This document shows positions 41,101-52,900 of a stretch of DNA of 64,000 bases, piece after piece. The stretch is from positions 5,084,001 to 5,148,000 of the forward strand of contig NZ_CP024190.1 of NCBI RefSeq assembly GCF_003391395.1, read 5' to 3'. Positions within the stretch are counted from its first letter, which is position 1; every line of letters begins with the position of its first letter. The notes under the pieces were generated by a model. That model was not told where the DNA came from and searched no databases. It saw only the letters and a list, made by a program, of their open reading frames with translations. This DNA comes from Mycobacterium marinum (GTDB taxonomy: Bacteria; Actinomycetota; Actinomycetes; Mycobacteriales; Mycobacteriaceae). The position numbers were made by a program, and so were the translations under genes.

Positions 41101-44100
41101 ACCGCCAGCACCACCGGCAAGCTCATGCCCCACACCACTAGCCCCATCACCACCGCCACCACCACGCCCGCCGACGCCACCAACACCACCATCACCAGCA
41201 GTACCCCCAGCTGCGGCCGCACCCCCAACGCCGCCAGCACCGCCCGCACCGCCAGCCCAGCCAGTGCCCCCGGCACCGCCCGGGGCGCTCGCAGCCGCAC
41301 CCGCGTCCCCGGCACCACCATCCCCACCTACACCACCGCTGCCGCCGGCCCCCGCGGACCCGGCCGTGCCACCACCACCTTGGCCGGCCGCACCACCGGC
41401 TCCCGCCGCGCCACCGACACCCCCATCACCGCCAGCACCACCGGCAAGCTCATGCCCCACACCACTAGCCCCATCACCACCGCCACCACCACGCCCGCCG
41501 ACGCCACCAACACCACCATCACCAGCAACGCCACCCGCGCCAGCCCCGCCCCCGGCGCCGCCGTCACCGCCCGCACCGCCAGCCCAGCCAGTGCCCCCGG
41601 CACCGCCCGGGGCGCTCGCAGCCGCACCCGCGTCCCCGGCACCACCATCACCCCCGGAACCGCCAGCACCGCCGGCCCCCGCGGACCCGGCCGTGCCACC
41701 ACCACCGACACCGGCCGCACCACCGGCTCCCGCCGCGCCACCGACACCCCCATCACCGCCAGCACCACCGGCAAGCTCATGCCCCACACCACTAGCCCCA
41801 TCACCACCGCCACCACCACGCCCGCCGACGCCACCAACACCGCCATCACCAGCACTACCCCCAGCTGCGGCCGCACCCCCAACGCCGCCAGCACCGCCCG
41901 CACCGCCAGCCCAGCCAGTGCCCCCGGCACCGCCCGGGGCGCTCGCAGCCGCACCCGCGTCCCCGGCACCACCATCCCCACCTACACCACCGCTGCCGCC
42001 GGCCCCCGCGGACCCGGCCGTGCCACCACCACCTTGGCCGGCCGCACCACCGGCTCCGGCCGCGCCACCGACACCCCCATCACCGCCGGCACCACCGGCA
42101 AGCTCATGCCCCACACCACTAGCCCCATCACCACCGCCACCACCACGCCCGCCGACGCCACCCGCACCGCCATCACCAGCAACGCCACCCGCGCCAGCCC
42201 CGCCCCCGGCGCCGCCGTCACCGCCCGCACCGCCAGCCCACCCGGTGCCCCCGACACCGCCCGGGGCGCTCGCAGCCGCACCCGCGTCCCCGGCACCACC
42301 ATCACCCCCGGAACCGCCAGCACCGCCGGCCCCCGCGGACCCGGCCGTGCCACCACCACCTTGGCCGGCCGCACCACCGGCGCCGGCCGCGCCACCGACA
42401 CCCCCATCACCGCCGGCACCACCGGCAAGCTCATGCCCCACACCACTAGCCCCATCACCACCGCCACCACCACGCCCGCCGACGCCACCCACACCGCCAT
42501 CACCAGCACTACCCCCAGCTGCGGCCGCACCCCCGGCGCCGCCGTCACCGCCCGCACCGCCAGCCCACCCGGTGCCCCCGGCCCCGCCCGGGGCGCTCGC
42601 AGCCGCACCCGCGTCCCCGGCACCACCATCCCCACCTACACCACCGCTGCCGCCGGCCCCCGCGGACCCGGCCGTGCCACCACCACCGACACCGGCCGCA
42701 CCACCGGCTCCCGCCGCGCCACCGACACCCCCATCACCGCCAGCACCACCGGCAAGCTCATGCCCCACACCACTAGCCCCATCACCACCGCCACCACCAC
42801 GCCCGCCGACGCCACCCACACCACCATCACCAGCAGTACCCCCAGCTGCGGCCGCACCCCCGGCGCCGCCAGCACCGCCCGCACCGCCAGCCCAGCCAGT
42901 GCCCCCGGCACCGCCCGGGGCGCTCGCAGCCGCACCCGCGTCCCCGGCACCACCATCACCCCCGGAACCGCCAGCACCGCCGGCCCCCGCGGACCCGGCC
43001 GTGCCACCACCACCGACACCGGCCGCACCACCGGCTCCCGCCGCGCCACCGACACCCCCATCACCGCCAGCACCACCGGCAAGCTCATGCCCCACACCAC
43101 TAGCCCCATCACCACCGCCACCACCACGCCCGCCGACGCCACCCACACCACCATCACCAGCACTACCCCCAGCTGCGGCCGCACCCCCGGCGCCGCCGTC
43201 ACCGCCCGCACCGCCAGCCCAGCCAGTGCCCCCGGCCCCGCCCGGGGCGCTCGCAGCCGCACCCGCGTCCCCGGCACCACCATCACCCCCGGAACCGCCA
43301 GCACCGCCGGCCCCCGCGGACCCGGCCGTGCCACCACCACCGACACCGGCCGCACCACCGGCTCCCGCCGCGCCACCGACACCCCCATCACCGCCAGCAC
43401 CACCGGCAAGCTCATGCCCCACACCACTAGCCCCATCACCACCGCCACCACCAACGCCACCAACACCTCCAACACCACCATCACCGGCGGTACCCAGCCA
43501 GCCAGCGCCACCACCAGAGCCTCCGGCGCCGCCAGCCCCACCAGATCCACCGACACCGCCGACACCACCGGGAACAACCGCATCCCCACCGCTAGTACCC
43601 GCGCCGCCCACACCACCGGCGCCTCCTGCGCCACCCTCCCCAAACAAGCCACCGCCACCACCGGAGCCACCAGCACCACCGTCACCGCCAGCAAAGCCAC
43701 CCGGCAAACCAGCAAAACCCGCCCCACCATCGCCACCAATTCCACCCGCACCGATCAACCACCCACCATTGCCACCGGACCCGCCCGTCCCACCGCCAGC
43801 ACCACCGGCACCGCCCGCACCACCACCGCCAAACACACCCGTACCACCACCAACACCCCCAACACCCCCAACAACACCCACACCACCGGAACCACCAACA
43901 CCCCCGGACCCACCATCTCCGAACACCCAGCCACCACGACCTCCCACACCACCAGCCCCACCCGCAACGCCAACATCGCCAGCGCCACCAGCGCCACCGG
44001 AACCACCACCGCCAAACAACCCCGCGCTACCTCCGGCACCGCCGATAGCACCCACTCCACCAGCACCGCCAGCGCCACCCACACCGGCCAACCACCCACC

Positions 44101-44670
44101 GCTACCTCCCACACCACCCGCACCACCCGCACCACCACGGCCACCAGCGCCACCAGCACCGATCAGACCCGCCGAGCCGCCCGCACCACCCACAGCACCG
44201 GGGTTAGTACTCACCCCACCCGCGCCACCATTGCCCCACAACAACCCACCAGCCCCACCCGACTGCCCCACCCCACCCACAGTGCCCCCGTCGGCACCAT
44301 CACCAATCAGCGGTCGCCCCAACAACATCTGCGTAGGAGCGTTGACCATCCCCCAGACATCGCGCTGCAAACCCTGCAACGACAGCACACCTGAGGACTC
44401 AGCCCACCCATAGGAATCTGCCCCCGCACCCAACAGCGCCGCGACCCGAGCGTGAAATCCCGCCGCCTCAACAGCGATCCGCTGATAGTCACGCCCGTAC
44501 ATGCCGAACAACTCCGCGATCGCCGCCGACACCTCGTCACCACCAGCAGCCAGTAACTCGGTAGTGGCCGCCGCCGCAGCAGTGTTCGCCGCACCCACCG
44601 CCAACCCGATACCGGCCACATCGGCCGCAGCCGCACTCACCAACTCCGGACTCACCCACACAAACGACAC
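35146..44670 (-). CDS. Giant PE_PGRS protein, 3,174 aa
   Basis: The GTG start gives a PE domain ([19 protein letters not shown], residues 1-95) with a YGWAE-type export motif and the linker motif [13 protein letters not shown] near residue 120. The rest, about 3,000 residues, is Gly/Ala-rich GGA-GGX repeats with no C-terminal domain; it ends GTPGADG. Residues about 400-1,710 are twelve near-identical 109-residue units. Such surface or secreted proteins are exported by ESX-5 and are implicated in host interaction. Long frames on the other strand exist only because the repeats lack stop codons. It is much longer than most PE_PGRS proteins. Confidence 0.93.
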   Translation of the reverse strand: MSFVWVSPELVSAAAADVAGIGLAVGAANTAAAAATTELLAAGGDEVSAAIAELFGMYGRDYQRIAVEAAGFHARVAALLGAGADSYGWAESSGVLSLQGLQRDVWGMVNAPTQMLLGRPLIGDGADGGTVGGVGQSGGAGGLLWGNGGAGGVSTNPGAVGGAGGSAGLIGAGGAGGRGGAGGAGGVGGSGGWLAGVGGAGGAGGVGAIGGAGGSAGLFGGGGSGGAGGAGDVGVAGGAGGVGGRGGWVFGDGGSGGVGGSGGVGVVGGVGGVGGGTGVFGGGGAGGAGGAGGGTGGSGGNGGWLIGAGGIGGDGGAGFAGLPGGFAGGDGGAGGSGGGGGLFGEGGAGGAGGVGGAGTSGGDAVVPGGVGGVGGSGGAGGAGGSGGGAGWLGTAGDGGVGGVGGVGGGGGDGASGVGHELAGGAGGDGGVGGAAGAGGAAGVGGGGTAGSAGAGGAGGSGGDGGAGDAGAAASAPGGAGGTGWAGGAGGDGGAGGAAAAGGSAGDGGVGGVGGRGGGGGDGASGVGHELAGGAGGDGGVGGAAGAGGAAGVGGGGTAGSAGAGGAGGSGGDGGAGDAGAAASAPGGAGGTGWAGGAGGAGGAGGAAAAGGTAGDGGVGGVGGRGGGGGDGASGVGHELAGGAGGDGGVGGAAGAGGAAGVGGGGTAGSAGAGGSGGVGGDGGAGDAGAAASAPGGAGGTGWAGGAGGDGGAGGAAAAGGSAGDGGVGGVGGRGGGGGDGASGVGHELAGGAGGDGGVGGAAGAGGAAGQGGGGTAGSAGAGGAGGSGGDGGAGDAGAAASAPGGVGGTGWAGGAGGDGGAGGGAGAGGVAGDGGAGGVGGRGGGGGDGASGVGHELAGGAGGDGGVGGAAGAGGAAGQGGGGTAGSAGAGGSGGVGGDGGAGDAGAAASAPGGAGGTGWAGGAGGAGGVGGAAAAGGSAGDGGVGGVGGRGGGGGDGASGVGHELAGGAGGDGGVGGAAGAGGAAGVGGGGTAGSAGAGGAGGSGGDGGAGDAGAAASAPGGAGGTGWAGGAGGDGGAGGGAGAGGVAGDGGVGGVGGRGGGGGDGASGVGHELAGGAGGDGGVGGAAGAGGAAGQGGGGTAGSAGAGGSGGVGGDGGAGDAGAAASAPGGAGGTGWAGGAGGAGGVGGAAAAGGTAGDGGVGGVGGRGGGGGDGASGVGHELAGGAGGDGGVGGAAGAGGAAGVGGGGTAGSAGAGGSGGVGGDGGAGDAGAAASAPGGAGGTGWAGGAGGDGGAGGGAGAGGTAGDGGAGGVGGRGGGGGDGASGVGHELAGGAGGDGGVGGAAGAGGAAGQGSGGTAGSAGAGGSGGVGGDGGAGDAGAAASAPGGAGATGWAGGAGGDGGAGGGAGAGGVAGDGGAGGVGGRGGGGGDGASGVGHELAGGAGGDGGVGGAAGAGGAAGVGGGGTAGSAGAGGSGGVGGDGGAGDAGAAASAPGGAGGTGWAGGAGGDGGAGGGAGAGGVAGDGGAGGVGGRGGGGGDGASGVGHELAGGAGGDGGVGGAAGAGGAAGQGGGGTAGSAGAGGSGGVGGDGGAGDAGAAASAPGGAGGTGWAGGAGGDGGAGGAAAAGGTAGDGGAGGVGGRGGGGGDGASGVGHELAGGAGGDGGVGGAAGAGGAAGVGGGGTAGSAGAGGSGGVGGDGGAGDAGAAASAPGGAGGTGWAGGAGGAGGVGGGAGAGGTAGVGGAGGDGGAGGVGAEGAAGAGVVGGGAGGDGGVGGAAGAGGSGGGGIGGGKAGTGGDGGIGGAGGTGGGGGNGDTYSTGGAGGIGGAGGAAGSAGGAGAGSGGAAGSAGSGGSGGDGGAGGASGRELGSNLGYAGGVGGDGGQGGQGGAAVGGLAGAGGSGGNGGAGGAGGASAVALVGGAGGAGGAGGQGGTAGDGPGGVGGHGGSGGSGGIGGTGGDGYQSGDPGGQGGKGGAGGAAGAGGEAGAQGLAGAGGTGGTGGQGGTGGIGAQGSNGHGVGGRPGTAGAVGGAGGAGGQGGAAGLDGTAGDGGVGGTGGRGGAGGDGAGGVGHQLAGGAGGDGGAGGAAGVGGAAGAGSGGVVGAAGTGGTGGAGGNGGAGDTGVAASTPGDPGGVGFAGGAGGAGGAGGASGVGGVNGVGGAGGDGGTGGAGGAGAGGDRTDGGRGGVGGAGGDAGAGGVTGAGGSGGGVGNAGVGGAGGVGGAGGAGGAADGPGLFGYDGGAGGAGGIGGAAGVGGINGAGGAGGAGGVGGVGADSGLASRPGGAGGAGGAGGAGGGAGSGAGGLGAGGDGGTGGAGGAGGVGSSAGWGSGLAGQVGGAGGVGGAGGDSGGLGGTNGDGGAGGLGGRGGAGGSSTTVAGAGGGGGRGGDGGSAGGGVGGGGVGGAAGSGGAGGAGGRGIDSYAAAGGRGGDGGAGGIGGGGGLAGIGGAGGQGGSGGAAGAGGDVGGNPGEVGGAGGGGGFGGAGGAGGVGGGAGGSGGVGGSGGNGGLGVAAGGAGGVGGQGGAAGAGGAVGAGATAAGAGGVGGLGGDGGSGGNGLRGAAGVAGGDGAVGGGGGAGGAGGAGGAGVTGGSAGAGGQGGNGGLGGPGGDGGSAVRYQRVGGAGGAGGSGGAAGAGGAAGQDGGGAVGAAGVGGTGGVGGNGGAGDAGVAGPDGGGAGGSGWAGGAGGTGGQGGAANGGVAGDGGAGGNGGVGGVGGRGGDGANGAPGGGIDGSGRPGGAGGQGGSGGRAGFGGAAGAGEGGDYGAAGVGGNGGDGGAGGRGGYGTTGSDGLFGGSGGHGGVGGIGGNGGSASAGGVNGNGGNGGIGGNAGDAGNGANGNVIYHGGHGGNGGRGGAGGAGGFAGDGEGSSGIAGSGGIGGNGGNAGAGGNGFALVGAAAGNGGLGGSGGAGGSGAIGAVAGGAGGDGGNGGTGGNAGLGVMRGTSSTPASAGDGGVGGAGGLGGVARSVGGVGGVGGDGGIGGAGGIGSTGFTGTNGAGGAGGAGGAGGVGGNGGFAALGTGGAAGSGGGGGTGGAGGVSDSPNTSRSVGGAGGVGGVGGNGGIGGNGQIGGDGGSGGAAGGGGAGAQNLTRSIQSANFGGAGGAGGVGGFGGVGGTGTSGLGGSGGIGGDGGAGGLGGDCSVPLSPGKGGDGGAGGDGGDGGDGGNGQPGGPGGAGGGAASGGAGGYGELGNGAAGADGNNGTPGADG
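39550..43475 (-). repeat. Twelve tandem 327-bp units inside the PE_PGRS gene
   Basis: The segment AAGCTCATGCC recurs twelve times from 39811 to 43408, spanning exactly 11 x 327 bases, so no indel has accumulated. Each unit encodes 109 residues containing [18 protein letters not shown] and [14 protein letters not shown]. Units differ at a few fixed positions (V/Q, AGGS/SGGV, AAAA/GAGA, S/T/V) in shuffled combinations. Boundaries are approximate. Diverged relatives lie near 38.5 kb (GVGHQLAGG) and 36.7-36.9 kb. Confidence 0.9.
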
Positions 44671-45098
44671 CTCACAACCGCCTTCCCCAAGCGACAGAGA
44701 CCCAGCAAGGCGCATCCAACAACCGCGACCTCAATGCATTCACAACAAAACCGCGCGATCACCCGCCACAGGGCGCAGGGACCCGCAGACGGCTAGCGGA
44801 CCGCCAACCGCCCACCCACCGACAAAGTCCGAGCCGAAACACCAGACAGGACAACCGGTCTGGCGTCACACAGATCGCACACATCGAGGTGCCGAACGCA
44901 CCAGAACATCAAACCGGGGCCGCTTCACCTGTAGAAGTCACACCGCCAGGGCTGAGACGAAATCCCGATCAAGCCATGGCGGTGCGCCCGGGCAAACGGG
45001 GCGCCGCGTCTAGCCCACCCCGTAGAGATTCACTCGACACACGGACCCAAAGCGGCCCAGCCAAACCCGTCCGGCCGCATCCGATGTCGTCGCGCGCT
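44671..45098. other. Intergenic region between PE_PGRS and the crotonase gene
   Basis: These 428 bases hold the PE_PGRS promoter region at the left (a GGGGAAGG ribosome site lies just before the GTG). I see no convincing gene, hairpin or mobile element in the rest. Confidence 0.5.
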
Positions 45099-45902
45099 TC
45101 AGCGCGCCTTCCAGACCGGCTCCCGCTTCTGCGCAAACGCCAGCGGCCCCTCTTTGGCGTCTTCGGATCGAATCAGGGATCGCATCTCGCGCATAGTGCG
45201 TTCCCAACCCCGTTCTTCATCGGCGACAACTCCGTCGTCGACCCCGTAGGCGATGCGCTTGCTCGCCCGCACCGACAGCGGCGCGTTCACGGTGACCCGG
45301 GCGGCCAATGCCAGGGCCGCATCCAGCACCGCCCCCTGCTTGACGACCTGGTTGATCAGGCCCCACTCATAGGCGTCGGATGCCGTGATCGGCTCGCCGG
45401 TCAACAACATCTCCATCGCCACCTTGCGGGGCAGCTGGTTCACGATCCGAAAGACTCCCCCGGCGGCCGCGATCAACCCACGTTTGACCTCGGGCAGTCC
45501 GAACTTGGCGCGTTCGTCGGCCAGCACCAGGTCGCTGGCAAGCGCCAGCTCGGTGCCGCCGCCTAGGGCGGTGCCGTTGACTGCCGCGATGGTGGGCTTG
45601 TCGATGAAATGATGGACGTAGCCCGCGAAACCCCACTCGTTGTGGTCGGGGTGGTAGATGTTCTCCCGCCGCGAGATGGCCAACAAGTCAGCTCCGGCAC
45701 AAAACGACTTATCGCCGGCGCCGGTGATCACCACGGCGCGGACCTCGGGGTCATTTTGCGCCGATTCCAGCGCATCTCCGACCGCGACGCTGACCGCCCC
45801 GTTGATGGCGTTACGGGCTTCGGGCCGGTTGATCGTTACGACCATGACATTGCCGCGGTGTTCGACCAGCCCGGCGGGCTGGTCGTCACCGGCGTCTGTC
45901 AC
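45099..45902 (-). CDS. Enoyl-CoA hydratase/crotonase (full-length relative of Rv1136)
   Basis: Crotonase fold with oxyanion-hole segments SFCAGADLLA (about residue 65) and GTALGGGTELALASDLVLA (about 110). The acidic segment FGLPEVKRGLIAAAGG holds a catalytic Glu. It is 267 aa from a GTG that overlaps the TGA of the upstream thiolase (GTGA). M. tuberculosis has only a short fragment at the matching place. With the thiolase it should act in beta-oxidation of an acyl-CoA; the substrate is unknown. Confidence 0.92.
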   Translation of the reverse strand: MTDAGDDQPAGLVEHRGNVMVVTINRPEARNAINGAVSVAVGDALESAQNDPEVRAVVITGAGDKSFCAGADLLAISRRENIYHPDHNEWGFAGYVHHFIDKPTIAAVNGTALGGGTELALASDLVLADERAKFGLPEVKRGLIAAAGGVFRIVNQLPRKVAMEMLLTGEPITASDAYEWGLINQVVKQGAVLDAALALAARVTVNAPLSVRASKRIAYGVDDGVVADEERGWERTMREMRSLIRSEDAKEGPLAFAQKREPVWKAR

Positions 45903-47047
45903 AAGAGCTCCAAGACAGTGGCGTTGGCTTGACCACCACCCTCGCACATCGTCTGTAAGCCATAGCGAATTCCGTTGTCCCGCATGTGGTACAGCAGCGT
46001 GGTCATCAGCCGAGCACCCGATCCTCCCAGCGGGTGACCCAACGCAATCGCACCCCCGTTGGGGTTGAGCCGGTTCTCGTCGGCGCCGATGTCACGCAGC
46101 CAGGCCAGCGGAACCGGAGCGAATGCCTCGTTGACCTCGTATGCCCCGATGTCGCCAATACTGAGCCCGGATCGCTTGAGCACCTTCTGGGTTGCCGGGA
46201 TCGGCGCGGTCAGCATGATCACCGGGTCGGCCCCCGCAAGTACCGCGGTGTGCACCTTGGCAATCGGCCTCATCCCCAGCGACTTAGCCTTTTCGGCGGA
46301 CATGAACAAGAGTGCCGCCGAACCATCGGAAATCTGCGACGAGTTACCGGCATGGATCACGCCGTCTTCCTTGAACGCCGGCTTCAGCGCTGCCATCTTT
46401 TCCATCGGCGTTCCGCGCCGGATACCTTCATCCTTGAGTACGGGGTTGCCATCCTGGTCCTTGATGCCGACGATCTGATCATCGAATGCCCCGGAATCTT
46501 GTGCGGCAGCTGCTTTTTCGTGCGACATCAAGGAGAACTCGTCGAGCATGGTTCGGCTCAATCCCCACTGCTCGGCAATCATCTCGGCACCAAGGCCCTG
46601 GTTAGGGATGCGGCCGTCATAGCGTTCCAGGAAGGTCTGCGAATACGGCCGCCCACCATTGGCCAGCGAAGAACCCATAGGGGTTCGCGACATCGACTCC
46701 ACCCCGCCGGCGACGACGACGTCATAGTGCCCGGCCACCACGCCGGCCGCGGCGAAGTGCACCGACTGCTGACTCGAACCGCACTGGCGGTCGACCGTCA
46801 CGCCCGGGACCGTTTCGGGCCAGCCGGCCGTCAGCAGCGAGGTGCGGGCGATATCGAGCGCCTGCTCGCCAGCTTGCATGACGCAGCCCCAGATGACGTC
46901 ATCCACGATCTCCGGGTCGATGCCGGCCTTGTCAGCCAGTCCGTTGAGAACCTGCGCAGATAGATCCGCGGGGTGTACGCCGGATAGCGCGCCATTGCGC
47001 TTGCCGACCGGTGAGCGCACCGCTTCTACGATGACGGCTTCAGCCAT
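45899..47047 (-). CDS. Acetyl-CoA acetyltransferase (thiolase)
   Basis: Thiolase that cleaves or condenses 3-ketoacyl-CoA. The nucleophile is Cys89 in VDRQCGSSQQS. NEAFA lies near residue 310, HPLGGSGAR near 340, and the second cysteine is in CEGGGQANA near 370. It is 382 aa. The ATG follows AAAGGAGAC, a strong ribosome site. It is the first gene of a coupled pair with the crotonase. A perfect palindrome lies 56 bases upstream. M. tuberculosis has only a short thiolase remnant here (Rv1135A). Confidence 0.94.
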   Translation of the reverse strand: MAEAVIVEAVRSPVGKRNGALSGVHPADLSAQVLNGLADKAGIDPEIVDDVIWGCVMQAGEQALDIARTSLLTAGWPETVPGVTVDRQCGSSQQSVHFAAAGVVAGHYDVVVAGGVESMSRTPMGSSLANGGRPYSQTFLERYDGRIPNQGLGAEMIAEQWGLSRTMLDEFSLMSHEKAAAAQDSGAFDDQIVGIKDQDGNPVLKDEGIRRGTPMEKMAALKPAFKEDGVIHAGNSSQISDGSAALLFMSAEKAKSLGMRPIAKVHTAVLAGADPVIMLTAPIPATQKVLKRSGLSIGDIGAYEVNEAFAPVPLAWLRDIGADENRLNPNGGAIALGHPLGGSGARLMTTLLYHMRDNGIRYGLQTMCEGGGQANATVLELL

Positions 47048-47586
47048 GATGATGTCTCCTTTGACATTTTCCGTACGTCAGGCACTTCAGGAACACATTG
47101 ATCTTCAATCTATTGAAGCCCAGGCGGGTGGACGGCGCCCGACCGGGGTAGTTCAGCCGGCGCACCGCGACGGCACCGAACTCCCTTGCACCACGTAATC
47201 GGGCGAGCAGCCCCTTGGGCAATTGGTCTCGGACGTGCGCGTCGAGTCGCGCAAAATCTCACAGGCTTCGCCCGCGGCGACACAAAGATAGGCGCTTTGG
47301 CGAAAACGCAAATGTCGTCCCGCAATTGTCATAGTGTCTTGTCTGCCAACGCGCATAAGGTGTGACGGGATTGGCCCGATGTCGTATGCGGGCGAGACTG
47401 CAGTTTCTGCGGCCGCACCCGCAATGGCCGCCAGCCGCAACCTAATCCGGCTATGGGAGGTCGCGGTGCGCTTGGCAGACAGGGGACGGGCGATTGAGAT
47501 GCGCGCGAGGCAGCTTGCGGGGTTTGTGATTTCGCGAACATAGCGGCCGTCTCCGAGTGTGCGGCCAGCGGAGAAGGGAAGACCTG
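47048..47586. other. Divergent intergenic region, thiolase / PPE
   Basis: About 540 bases hold the thiolase promoter and palindrome at the left and the PPE leader with a GGAGAAGGGAAGA ribosome site at the right. Short frames exist on both strands between about 47.15 and 47.54 kb, but none has a good ribosome site or recognisable sequence, so I call no gene. Confidence 0.5.
47103..47118. promoter_or_regulatory. Palindrome upstream of the thiolase operon
   Basis: CTTCAAT-CT-ATTGAAG has perfect 7-bp arms and lies 56-71 bases before the thiolase start, a usual place for a repressor site. Confidence 0.5.
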
Positions 47587-49452
47587 ATGAACTTCATGAT
47601 GTTGCCTCCGGAGGTCAACTCGGCGCTGATGTTCACCGGCGCCGGATCAGCCCCAACGCTGGCGGCCGCCACGGCCTGGGACGGACTGGCCGCCGAGCTG
47701 GGCGAGGCAGCTGAGGCGTTTTCGTCGGTCACCTCGGGGTTAGCGAGCGGATCCTGGCAGGGGCCCGCTGCCGCCGCGATGGCGGCAGCGGCCGCACCGT
47801 ATGCCGGTTGGCTGAGCGCGGCAGCAACTCAGGCGCTGGGCGCTGCCACGCAGGCCAAGGCGGCCGCGGCGGTATTTGAGTCGGCGCAAGCGGCCACCGT
47901 GCACCCGGAGTTGGTGCTGGCCAACCGCAATCAGCTGGTGTCGCTGGTGCTCTCCAACCTGTTTGGCCAGAACGCGCCGGCGATCGCCGCCACCGAATCT
48001 ACCTATGAAGAGCTATGGGCCCAGGACGTGGCAGCGATGGTGGGCTACCACGGCGGTGCGTCGGCCGTGGCCGCGCAACTGGCACCGTGGCAGCAGGCAA
48101 TACAGGCCCTACCGGGCCGGGTCGCCGCAATGGCCACAACTGGACCGGCCGCGTCAGCGGCAGCTGCACTCGCGTCCGGCCCGGCCGCGGCGCTGGGCAT
48201 TGGCAACAACGGCAGCGGGAACTTCTTGAGCATCGGCAATATCGGCAACAACAACTTTGGCAGCGGAAACACTGGCTCAGCCAACCTGGGCGGCGGGAAT
48301 ATCGGCAACGGGAACCTGGGCAGCGGCAACACCGGCAACGTAAATCTGGGTAACGGAAACAACGGTTTCTTCAATTTCGGTAACGGGAACTTGGGCGATA
48401 CCAACTTCGGTTCGGGAAACTCAGGAAATCTCAACCTCGGTAGCGGCAACCGCTTCGGCAGTGGAAACATCGGTTTCGGGAACCGCTTCGGCGATGGGAA
48501 CTTCGGTAGCGGCAACGCCGGCAGCTACAACTTCGGCACCGGGAACAACGGTTCCTTCAATATCGGCAGCGGCAACAACGGTGACTCCAACATCGGCTTC
48601 GGCAACTTCGGCACCAACAACCTGGGCTTCGGCAACAACGGCAGCAACAACATCGGGTTTGGGCTCAGCGGCAGCAATCAGATCGGCATCGGCGGCCTGA
48701 ACGCCGGCATAGGCAACATGGGCTTCGGGAACGCGGGCGACAACAACGTCGGCTTCTTCAACTCGGGCAGCAACAACATCGGCTTCTTCAACTCAGGCGA
48801 CGGCAACTTCGGCTTCGCAAACGCGGGTTCCACCAACACCGGATTCTGGAACTCCGGCGGCACCAATACGGGCTTCGGGAACGGGGGCAGCCTCAACTTC
48901 GGCTTCGGCAATGGTGGCGTGGAAAACATGGGGCACGGCAACGCAGGTAGCTTCAACATGGGCTTTGGGAACGGTGGAGGCGGCAACACGGGCTTCTACA
49001 ACTCGGGCACCTACAACACGGGCTTCTCCAACGCGGGTGAGACCAATACGGGCTGGGAAAACTCGGGCAACGTCAACACGGGTGGCTACAACTCGGGCGG
49101 CTTGAACACCGGCATCGGCAGTCCCGACACACAAGCCGGACCGAACTCCGGCTTTGGCCACTCCGGAAGCGGCAACTCCGGCTTCTTCAACTCTGGCGAC
49201 GGCAACTCCGGCTTCCAGAACAGCAACACCGGCGTCTCTGCGAACGGCCACTCTGGAGTGCGCAATTCCGGTGACGCTACCAACGTCGGGTTCAGCAACT
49301 CAGGCAGCAATAACACAGGAATATTCAATACCGGGACCTTCAACACGGGGATAGCCAACTCGGGCAGCGACAGCTCGGGCCTACTGATTTCCGGCACCAA
49401 CAGCTCGGGCGCGCTGAACTCTGGAGACGATCAGTCCGGTTTCAACAACTAG
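47587..49452 (+). CDS. PPE-MPTR protein (PPE16-like), 621 aa
   Basis: The PPE domain (residues 1-180) starts [20 protein letters not shown], with SWQG near residue 57 and the usual [16 protein letters not shown] segment near 150-165. The remainder is the major polymorphic tandem repeat type: NxGxGNxG pentapeptides ([16 protein letters not shown]) to the C-terminus. The start ATG follows a GGAGAAGGGAAGA ribosome site. Position next to a thiolase/crotonase gene matches PPE16 in M. tuberculosis. It is likely exported by ESX-5. No PE partner is adjacent. Confidence 0.9.
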   Translation: MNFMMLPPEVNSALMFTGAGSAPTLAAATAWDGLAAELGEAAEAFSSVTSGLASGSWQGPAAAAMAAAAAPYAGWLSAAATQALGAATQAKAAAAVFESAQAATVHPELVLANRNQLVSLVLSNLFGQNAPAIAATESTYEELWAQDVAAMVGYHGGASAVAAQLAPWQQAIQALPGRVAAMATTGPAASAAAALASGPAAALGIGNNGSGNFLSIGNIGNNNFGSGNTGSANLGGGNIGNGNLGSGNTGNVNLGNGNNGFFNFGNGNLGDTNFGSGNSGNLNLGSGNRFGSGNIGFGNRFGDGNFGSGNAGSYNFGTGNNGSFNIGSGNNGDSNIGFGNFGTNNLGFGNNGSNNIGFGLSGSNQIGIGGLNAGIGNMGFGNAGDNNVGFFNSGSNNIGFFNSGDGNFGFANAGSTNTGFWNSGGTNTGFGNGGSLNFGFGNGGVENMGHGNAGSFNMGFGNGGGGNTGFYNSGTYNTGFSNAGETNTGWENSGNVNTGGYNSGGLNTGIGSPDTQAGPNSGFGHSGSGNSGFFNSGDGNSGFQNSNTGVSANGHSGVRNSGDATNVGFSNSGSNNTGIFNTGTFNTGIANSGSDSSGLLISGTNSSGALNSGDDQSGFNN

Positions 49453-49918
49453 CCATCGTCACTTCGCCCTAAATCAGATTCCAATTCTAGTATTTGCCAC
49501 CGAGGGATTCGCCCGCCTAATCGGCTCCGCACCGGGTGCGTCGGACTTAGGCGCGAAGATGTCATTACCCCTGCTCAGACTGCGTGCGGGATTTCCGCAC
49601 GCCCCATCGAAGGCCTCGAACATAAAGCTAGAATAGAACTCTAGTTTATTAGTTTATCGAAACTAGAATTACTTTCCATTAATTGCACCCCTTGCTTAAA
49701 CAGTAAGAAATCGGCGAAAACCAATAATCGCGACGGACTTCGTATTACGTTGCCAATACCGCGTGGCTTACACACGGGGCTACGAGCACAGCGCTATTGA
49801 CAGAAGGCACGCCAGATAGCCGCATTCCGGGCTGCGGACGGTTGGGGAGACGCAGGGCCGGCCGCTGCTGGTTCCCTTTGCCGACGTCGGCCTAGATCAA
49901 CACAGAAGGGGTGTCGTG
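49453..49918. other. AT-rich intergenic region between two PPE-MPTR genes
   Basis: No gene is seen. The part at 49615-49690 is strikingly AT-rich for this genome. TCTAGTTT (49640-49647) and AAACTAGA (49660-49667) form a perfect 8-bp inverted repeat around 12 AT-rich bases, and CTAGAAT/ATTCTAG-like words recur nearby. It is probably promoter and regulator territory for the second PPE gene, or a foreign remnant. Confidence 0.55.
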
Positions 49919-52900
49919 ATGAACTTTATGATGTTGCCGCCCGAGATCAATTCGGCACGAATATTCGCCGGTGCTGGGGTCGGCCCAACGCTGGCCGCGG
50001 CGGCGGCGTGGGACGGGCTGGCCGCCGACCTGGCTTCAGCAGCCCAGTCATTCTCCGCTATCACCATGGGACTCGTGGGCGAGGCGTGGCAGGGCGCAGC
50101 GGCGACGGCGATGGCCGCTGCGGCCAGACCTTATGCGAGCTGGCTGGGCACCGCAGCGGCGCGCGCCGCGGTGACGGCCGCCCAGGCTAACGCGGCCGCT
50201 GCCGTCTTTGAAGCGGCGCAAGCGGCGACGGCGCATCCCGAGCTAGTGGCGGCCAACCGCAATCAGTTGGTGTCGCTGGTCGTGTCAAACCTGTTCGGCC
50301 AGAACGCCCCTGCCATCGCCTCGACCGAGGCCGCATACGATCAGCTGTGGGCCCAGGACGTGGCAGCGATGGCGGGCTATCACAGTGGAGCCTCAGCGGT
50401 GGCCGCGCAGCTGGCACCGTGGCAGCAGGCGTTGCGCACCCTGCAGAACCGGGTGGCCGGGGCAACGACGGCACTGCCTTCGTCCGGGCCCGCGGCCGCC
50501 GCGGCGCTGCCCGGCGCGGCCGCGGTTGGGTTCCCGGTTCTGCACATCGGCAACATCGGTTTCGCGAACCTAAGTGTCGGCAACATCGGCGACTACAACC
50601 TGGGCAGCGGCAACACCGGATCGTTCAACCTGGGCAGCGGAAATATCGGCGACGCCAGCCTGGGCAGCGGAAATGCGGGCAACGCAAACCTGGGCAGCGG
50701 GAACCAGGGCTTCTTCAACCTCGGCAGCGGAAACACCGGCAACATCAACTTCGGCAGCGGAAACCGCTTGGGCAGCCTTAACTTTGGCCTCGGCAATGCG
50801 GTGGGCGACGCGAACTTCGGCTGGGGCAACGCCGGTAGTTCAAACCTGGGCCTCGGAAACTTCGGATCCCTCAACTGGGGTAGCGGGAACAACGGCAGCA
50901 CGAACTTCGGCAGCGGCAACACTGGCTCACTGAATCTGGGCAGCGGAAACGCGGGCGACTCCAATGTGGGCTTCGGCAACTTCGGTAGTAACAACTTTGG
51001 ATTCGGCAATAACGGGAACAACAACATCGGCATCGGCCTCAACGGCGATGATCTGATCGGCATCGGAGCACTCAACTCGGGTGCCGGGAACCTCGGTTTT
51101 GGAAACTCCGGCACCAACAACATTGGCTTCTTCAACTCCGGCGACAACAACATCGGATTTTTCAACTCCGGAAGCGGAAATTTCGGGTTCGAGAACGCTG
51201 GCGATATCAATACCGGCTTCTGGAACGGGCGCGATACCAACACCGGTTTCGGGAACTCCGGCCTGAGCAACTTTGGTTTCGGCAATTCTGGCGTCAACAA
51301 CGTGGGCGCGGGAAACGGCGGCTCTTCGAATGTGGGCCTCGGGAACGCAGGCCTGCTCAATACGGGAAGTTTCAATTCGGGCAACTTCAATACTGGCGAT
51401 TTCAATTCCGGCAGCGTGAATACCGGGTACTTTAACTCGAGCGGCCACAACACCGGGCTGGGCAACTCGGGTTTCACCAATACGGGTTTCTTCAACTCTG
51501 GTGACCTCAATACAGGAATGGGAAGTCCGGAGGACCAGTCCGTGGCGAACTCGGGATTCCGGAATGCCGGTTCCGGAAATTCGGGCTTCAATAATACCGG
51601 CAGCTTCAGTTCCGGGTTCTTCAACAGCACCAACAGCAATTCCGGATTCCTGAACGCGGGCGGGACCGTTAACTCCGGTATCAACAATTCAGGCAATACC
51701 AACGCGGGCATCGGCAACTTGGGCGACGACAACTTCGGTCTGTTCAACAACGGGACATTCAACACCGGAGCGGGGAACTCCAGCGGCGGCGCCGTGTTCC
51801 CCTACACCTCGGGACTGTTCAACTCCGGCAACGGCAGCTCGGGTGTATTCAACGCCGGCGACGAGCAGTCCGGCTTCTTCGGCACCTCTGGTCTTGTGCG
51901 CACCGGCACGGACGGCCTGGCCGCCGCGACGACGTCAGGGTTGCCCGCATTAGACCTACCGGCTCCCAACTTGGGCATCGGCAATGCCGGCGTGGGCAAC
52001 CTCGGTTTGGGCAACATCGGCGATTACAACCTGGGCAGTGGCAACACCGGCGACGCCAACTTCGGATTCGGCAATATCGGACAGGCCAACCTGGGCAGCG
52101 GCAACGCCGGAAACACGAACCTGGGCAGCGGAAACATCGGCTCCACCAACTTCGGTAGCGGCAACATCGGAGCACTCAACCTGGGCAGCGGAAACCACGG
52201 TGACGCAAACCTCGGGTTCGGAAACTTCGGGGACGGCAACATCGGCAGCGGGAACCACGGTGCCGGCAACTTCGGCAGCGGAAACACCGGAAGCAGAAAC
52301 CTGGGCAGCGGAAACGCCGGCTCCACCAACTTCGGTAGCGGCAACCACGGCAACTCAAATGTCGGGTTGGGCAATTTCGGCAACAACAATCTTGGCCTGG
52401 GCAACAACGGCAGCAACAACATCGGCTTCGGGCTCACCGGCGACAACCTGGTCGGCATCGGCGCGCTGAACTCGGGTGCCGGAAACCTCGGTTTCGGCAA
52501 TACCGGTGACAACAACATCGGGTTGTTCAACTCGGGCGACAACAATGTGGGCTTCTTCAACTCCGGCGACGGCAACTTCGGCCTGGCGAACTCCGGTGAC
52601 ACCAACACCGGTTTGTGGAACGCCGGATCCACGAATACCGGCTTTGGCAATGCCGGCAGCGCCGACTTCGGCTTTGGCAACGCCGGCGACCGCAACATGG
52701 GCTTCGGAAACGCGGGCGCGGCAAACATGGGCGCCGGAAACTCCGGCTCCTACAACGCCGGCAGCTTCAACTCAGGCACCCTGAACACCGGCGACTTCAA
52801 CGGGGGCGACCACAACACCGGGTGGGGCAACTCCGGCAACACCAACACCGGCGGGATCAACTCGGGCGACCTCAACACGGGGTTCGGCAGCTCGGCCGAC

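Noticed and set aside
39811..43418. Evenly spaced repeats that could be mistaken for a CRISPR-like array
   Set aside because: The period is 327 bp, the whole unit is conserved without unique spacers, and the array is inside a coding frame.
39332..44413. A 1,693-residue proline-rich open frame (and a second of about 1,525 residues) on the + strand opposite the PE_PGRS gene
   Set aside because: Antisense shadows. The GC-rich 327-bp repeat has no stop codon in several frames, so long frames arise automatically; there is no start signal or domain.
44733..45013. Short + strand frames between PE_PGRS and crotonase (for example one ending about 45013)
   Set aside because: No ribosome site, no family, and composition like random high-GC DNA.
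47153..47440. A 95-residue - strand frame (with MTIAGRHLRFRQ inside) between thiolase and PPE genes
   Set aside because: No ribosome site and no recognisable family; left as non-coding.
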